Positions 60,539 through 64,000 of a stretch of DNA of 64,000 bases are shown piece after piece. The position numbers and the translations under genes are program-made. The stretch spans positions 160,041 to 224,040 of the forward strand of contig JABLUY010000023.1 of assembly GCA_013306675.1 (NCBI GenBank), read 5' to 3'. The stretch is from Thraustochytrium sp. TN22. Taxonomy: Eukaryota; Sar; Bigyra; Thraustochytrida; Thraustochytriidae. The number at the start of each line of letters is the position of its first letter. The stretch's first letter is position 1. The notes below the pieces were generated by a model that had not been told where the DNA came from, made no database searches, and saw only the letters and a program-made list of their open reading frames with translations.

Positions 60539-62416
60539 ATGATGCTCCATGCGGCGGCTTCGCGGGCGGCCGCGCGCTCGAGCGCGGCGCGCGGCGCGGC
60601 GGCGCGCGCCATGAGCACGGGCACCGGCGAGTACACGGTGGTGGACCACGAGTTCGACGTGGTGGTGGTGGGCGCCGGCGGCGCCGGCCTGCGCGCCGCC
60701 ATGGGCGCGGCCGAGGCCGGGTTCAAGACGGCCTGCGTGACCAAGCTCTTCCCGACGCGCAGCCACACCGTGGCGGCGCAGGGCGGCATCAACGCGGCCC
60801 TCGGCAACATCACCAAGGATGACTGGCGCTGGCACGCGTACGACACCGTCAAGGGCGCCGACTGGCTGGGCGACCAGGACGCCATCGCCTACATGGCGCG
60901 CGAGGCGCCCAAGGCCGTGCTCGAGCTCGAGTCCTTTGGCCTGCCGTTCTCGCGGACGGAGGAGGGCAAGATCTACCAGCGCGCCTTCGGTGGCCAGTCG
61001 CTGGAGTTCGGCAAGGGCGGCCAGGCCTACCGCTGCGCGTGCGCCGCGGACCGCACCGGCCACTCGCTCCTCCACACGCTCTACGGCCGCTCGCTCGCCT
61101 TCGACACGAGCTTCTTCGTCGAGTACTTTGCGCTCGACCTCATCATGGACTCGCAGGGCAACTGCAAGGGCATCATCGCCATGAACCAGGAGGACGGCAC
61201 CCTGCACCGCTTCGCGGCGCAGGCCACCGTCCTGGCCACGGGCGGCTACGGCCGCGCCTACTTCTCTGCCACCTCGGCGCACACCTGCACGGGTGATGGC
61301 GGCGCCATGGCCCTCCGCGCCGGCATCCCGCTCGAGGACCCCGAGTTTGTCCAGTTCCACCCGACCGGTATTTACGGCGCCGGCTGCCTCATCACCGAGG
61401 GCTGCCGCGGCGAGGGCGGCATCCTGCGCAACAGCGAGGGCGAGCGCTTCATGGAGCGCTACGCGCCCAGCGCCAAGGACCTGGCTTCGCGCGACGTCGT
61501 CTCGCGCGCCATGACCATGGAGATCCGCGAGGGCCGCGGCGTCGGCCCCGAGAAGGACCACGTCTACCTGCACCTCGACCACCTCCCGGCCGATCTTCTC
61601 GCCGAGCGCCTGCCCGGCATCTCGGAGACCGCCAAGATCTTCGCCGGCGTCGACGTCACCAAGGAGCCCATCCCGGTGCTCCCCACCGTCCACTACAACA
61701 TGGGCGGCATCCCCACGCTCCACACCGGCCAGGTCGTCAACCCGACCAAGGACGACCCGGACCGCGTCGTCCCGGGCCTCTACGCCGCCGGCGAGGCCGC
61801 CTGCGCCTCGGTGCACGGCGCCAACCGCCTCGGCGCCAACTCGCTCCTTGACATTGTCGTCTTTGGCCGCGCCTGCGCCAACCACATCGCCTCCGAGCTC
61901 AAGCCTGGCGCCAAGGTCGATCTCCCGGCTGGCGCCGGCGAGGCCTCCATCGCCAACCTTGACAAGATTCGCAACGCCAACGGCCCCACGCCCACCGCCG
62001 ACCTCCGCCTCAAGCTCCAGAAGACCATGCAGGCTCACGCCGCCGTCTTCCGCACCAGCGAGCTCCTCAAGGAGGGCGTCACCAAGGTCGACGAGGTTGT
62101 CGAGGAGTTCAAGGATGTCAAGGTCTCCGACCGCTCCCTCATCTGGAACTCGGACCTCATCGAGACCCTCGAGCTCCAGAACCTCCTCGCCAGCGCCGCC
62201 TGCACCATGCACGCCGCCGAGGCCCGCAAGGAGTCTCGCGGCGCCCATGCCCACGAGGACTTCCCGGACCGCGACGACAAGGAGTGGATGAAGCACACCA
62301 TCACCTACTTTGACGAGAACACGCGCAAGGTCGACGTCTCTTACCGCCCCACCCACCAGCACATGCTCCCCGGCGAGGACCTCGAGCCCTTCCCCCCCCA
62401 GAAGCGCGTGTACTAA
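60539..62416 (+). CDS. SDHA: Succinate dehydrogenase flavoprotein subunit, mitochondrial
   Basis: A 625-residue SDHA, complex II, which oxidises succinate to fumarate. Residues 1-25 (Arg/Ala/Ser-rich, no acidic residue) are a mitochondrial presequence. The dinucleotide fold [20 protein letters not shown] follows. [14 protein letters not shown] carries the His for covalent FAD. Further motifs are [31 protein letters not shown] and [20 protein letters not shown], including the substrate-site Arg. The C-terminal [16 protein letters not shown] is typical. It is full length with no break. An AATAAA at 62681 downstream may be the poly(A) signal. Confidence 0.97.
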   Translation: MMLHAAASRAAARSSAARGAAARAMSTGTGEYTVVDHEFDVVVVGAGGAGLRAAMGAAEAGFKTACVTKLFPTRSHTVAAQGGINAALGNITKDDWRWHAYDTVKGADWLGDQDAIAYMAREAPKAVLELESFGLPFSRTEEGKIYQRAFGGQSLEFGKGGQAYRCACAADRTGHSLLHTLYGRSLAFDTSFFVEYFALDLIMDSQGNCKGIIAMNQEDGTLHRFAAQATVLATGGYGRAYFSATSAHTCTGDGGAMALRAGIPLEDPEFVQFHPTGIYGAGCLITEGCRGEGGILRNSEGERFMERYAPSAKDLASRDVVSRAMTMEIREGRGVGPEKDHVYLHLDHLPADLLAERLPGISETAKIFAGVDVTKEPIPVLPTVHYNMGGIPTLHTGQVVNPTKDDPDRVVPGLYAAGEAACASVHGANRLGANSLLDIVVFGRACANHIASELKPGAKVDLPAGAGEASIANLDKIRNANGPTPTADLRLKLQKTMQAHAAVFRTSELLKEGVTKVDEVVEEFKDVKVSDRSLIWNSDLIETLELQNLLASAACTMHAAEARKESRGAHAHEDFPDRDDKEWMKHTITYFDENTRKVDVSYRPTHQHMLPGEDLEPFPPQKRVY

Positions 62417-63011
62417 GTTTCCCTATGATCTTGTCACGTCTTTGCATTCATTTTCTCTGCCTGGCTGGTCGACTTGCCCAGAGCGCCTTGGGCGGACCCT
62501 TCCTGTCTTGTCTCTTGCCTTGCCTAAAAGTCTGTTCAAGAGTGGCTCGCGGAGTCCGGCTCATGAGCGAGCGAAGTACAGCGGGTGTCAGCGGCGGTCA
62601 CATGGTCGAGCGGAAGTGGAAGCGTCGTGGGCGAGTGAGCTCATTCTCGTGAGGCAACATGAAGCTCATTCCTGTGAGCCAATAAAGAGGCGAGAGATAG
62701 CCAAGATAAATGGTAGTCTCAAGCCAAGGTGGGCGGGTGAGCTCACCAAGGCCAACGTACGCAAGAAATTTTCAAAGTCATGTATACATTGTTGCGGGCA
62801 GATGCGCCCGTGCTAGCTAGTTAGCGAGCCGAAGCCTTCAAGGTCCGTCGTCATCGTTGTCGTCATCGTTGTCGTCATCGTTGTCGTCATCGTTGTCGTC
62901 GTGATTTCGTCGTCGTGGATTTGTCGTCGTGGATTCGTCACCGTGGATTCGTCCTCGTCGCGCTCTGGTGGTCGCCCCTCGCTTTGCTCGGTCGATGGGT
63001 CGATCCTGTAC
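62417..63011. other. Convergent 3' spacer with 12 bp tandem repeat
   Basis: The SDHA 3' region includes AATAAA at 62681-62686 (possible poly(A) signal). Four tandem copies of TCGTCATCGTTG lie at about 62848-62900, followed by a degenerate CGTCGTGGATT repeat. No gene is seen. Confidence 0.5.
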
Positions 63012-63770
63012 TTACAAGAAGACCGGGTCCTCAAAAAGGACCGTAGTCTTAGGCGCCGCGCCCGTGGCGGAGCGCGACGCCTTGATGCCGGCGGACGGGC
63101 CGACGACCGCGTCCATCTCCGCGTCCGAGTGCGCTTGAAGCGCGAGCATGTGCGCGCGAGCGCGCTCCATCTCCTCGGCAGCGCGCAGCTCATCAGCGTC
63201 GTCGCGATCCGAGTCGCCAAAGATAAGCTGGTTGAGCAGGCTGTGCTGCGTGTGCGCAGCGCGCTCGTCGTGCGCCGTCTTGCCCGGCACCGAGAGGCAC
63301 TGAATGAGAGTCTCGAGGCGCTTGTCGAACATGCGGCACTGCGCCTTGAGCAGCTCCAGGTCGTCCACCACGTCCAGCGTGCGCCAGGCGTTGAACCACA
63401 TGCGCGCGTGCTTGTCCATGTTGTTCTGGATGCGCGTCAAGGTGATGCCGATGGTCTCCATAATGTCGCGTACGTTGTTCACGCAGACCTCAATGAAGTC
63501 CTTGCTCGTGCTCCCAGCCAGCTCCACGTCATCACTCTCCACGGCCTCTAGGAGCGATCGTACCGTCTTGAACTTGGCCTCCACGTCCAGCTCCATGAGA
63601 ATGAACTGCACGTGCCCCACGCTCTCGCTGTTCTTGGCCAGAAGCGCGATTGCCGTGTTGGCCGCGGCCTCCACCACCTTGTACAGCATCACGCGCGTCA
63701 GCTGGTACGCCAGCGACACGCTCACCGCGCTCACCGACGCCACCGTCACCAGCGCAGTGGCCGCCGCCAT
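63012..63770 (-). CDS. Small N-terminally anchored orphan protein
   Basis: A 252-residue protein. Residues 3-30 form a hydrophobic helix (TALVTVASVSAVSVSLAY) that could be a signal anchor or outer-membrane anchor. The rest is helical and charged, with FIEVCVNNVRDIMETIGITL, MWFNAWRTLDVVDDLELLKAQ and RMFDKRLETLIQCL, suggesting a helical bundle or coiled-coil cytosolic domain. The C-terminus is Ala/Ser-rich ending VLFEDPVFL. I do not recognise the family. It converges with SDHA. Confidence 0.7.
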   Translation of the reverse strand: MAAATALVTVASVSAVSVSLAYQLTRVMLYKVVEAAANTAIALLAKNSESVGHVQFILMELDVEAKFKTVRSLLEAVESDDVELAGSTSKDFIEVCVNNVRDIMETIGITLTRIQNNMDKHARMWFNAWRTLDVVDDLELLKAQCRMFDKRLETLIQCLSVPGKTAHDERAAHTQHSLLNQLIFGDSDRDDADELRAAEEMERARAHMLALQAHSDAEMDAVVGPSAGIKASRSATGAAPKTTVLFEDPVFL

Positions 63771-63945
63771 GGTTCCGCCGTTCCGCCTTTGCGACGCGCT
63801 GTGCTGTGCAAGGCAAGGCGCTCACTCGCCGCCCGTTCCCTTCCCCTTCGCGACCTGGACCCTGCCGCCGCCGCGCCGCGCCGCGCGCTCGCTAGGCTAG
63901 GCTAGGCCTCCGACCGAGTCGACCGGGACCGCGCGAGGACGCAAG

Positions 63946-63995
<50 letters not shown>

Positions 63996-64000
63996 TGCCG
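63771..64000. repeat. Spacer ending in (GCC)n at the window edge
   Basis: The 5' flank of the orphan gene is followed by an almost pure GCC trinucleotide tract at about 63946-63994 that reaches the end of the window. Confidence 0.85.

Noticed and set aside
62848-62900. Four-copy 12 bp repeat considered as a CRISPR-like array
   Set aside because: Directly adjacent units with no spacers; a minisatellite in eukaryotic DNA.

Overview
This is eukaryotic nuclear DNA. It is GC-rich, and nearly every gene reads as one long uninterrupted exon. Actin, eIF3a, the U3 snoRNP protein MPP10, the spliceosomal protein SYF1/XAB2 and a mitochondrial succinate dehydrogenase flavoprotein with a targeting leader are all present, which rules out a bacterium or virus. 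Gene-dense, intron-poor, GC-rich DNA with many lineage-specific proteins fits a protist, perhaps a stramenopile such as a thraustochytrid. That placement is inference and is weak.

Layout. 1-3.4 kb: the possible tail of a gene at the left edge, then a decayed piggyBac-like/YqaJ mobile element. 3.4-30.5 kb: mostly conserved housekeeping genes mixed with orphans: a multipass membrane protein, a putative N-myristoylated protein, MPP10, a coiled-coil protein, eIF3a with an RGG tail, a MORN-repeat protein, a large orphan, an ankyrin-methyltransferase fusion, SYF1, and a PHD-finger protein whose C-terminus looks like a catalytically dead histone deacetylase. 31-41.2 kb: actin, a long repeat-rich spacer, an unusual interrupted cytidine deaminase-like protein, and a PH/coiled-coil/Costars protein.

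41.5-57.3 kb: the most distinctive region. Five paralogous membrane-protein genes (called A to E from left to right) lie head-to-tail on the minus strand. They form two subfamilies, A-C with acidic tracts and D-E without. Two decayed C-terminal relics lie 3' of D and E. The N-terminal membrane block and the C-terminal block are strongly conserved between copies, while the central soluble part is divergent. A carries a one-base frameshift in a homopolymer. D and E belong to a segmental duplication whose edge lies at the start of E, close to a tRNA-Leu gene.

57.5-64 kb: tRNA-Leu(AAG), a glutathionyl-hydroquinone reductase-like GST, SDHA, and a small membrane-anchored orphan.

Intergenic regions are rich in simple repeats: GAGC, CTGCA, GGC and GA tracts. 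The octamer TGCCAGTG (or its complement) recurs in many gene-upstream spacers and is a candidate promoter element. Starts were chosen at the first ATG that precedes recognisable or non-low-complexity protein; where the open frame extends further upstream this is stated.
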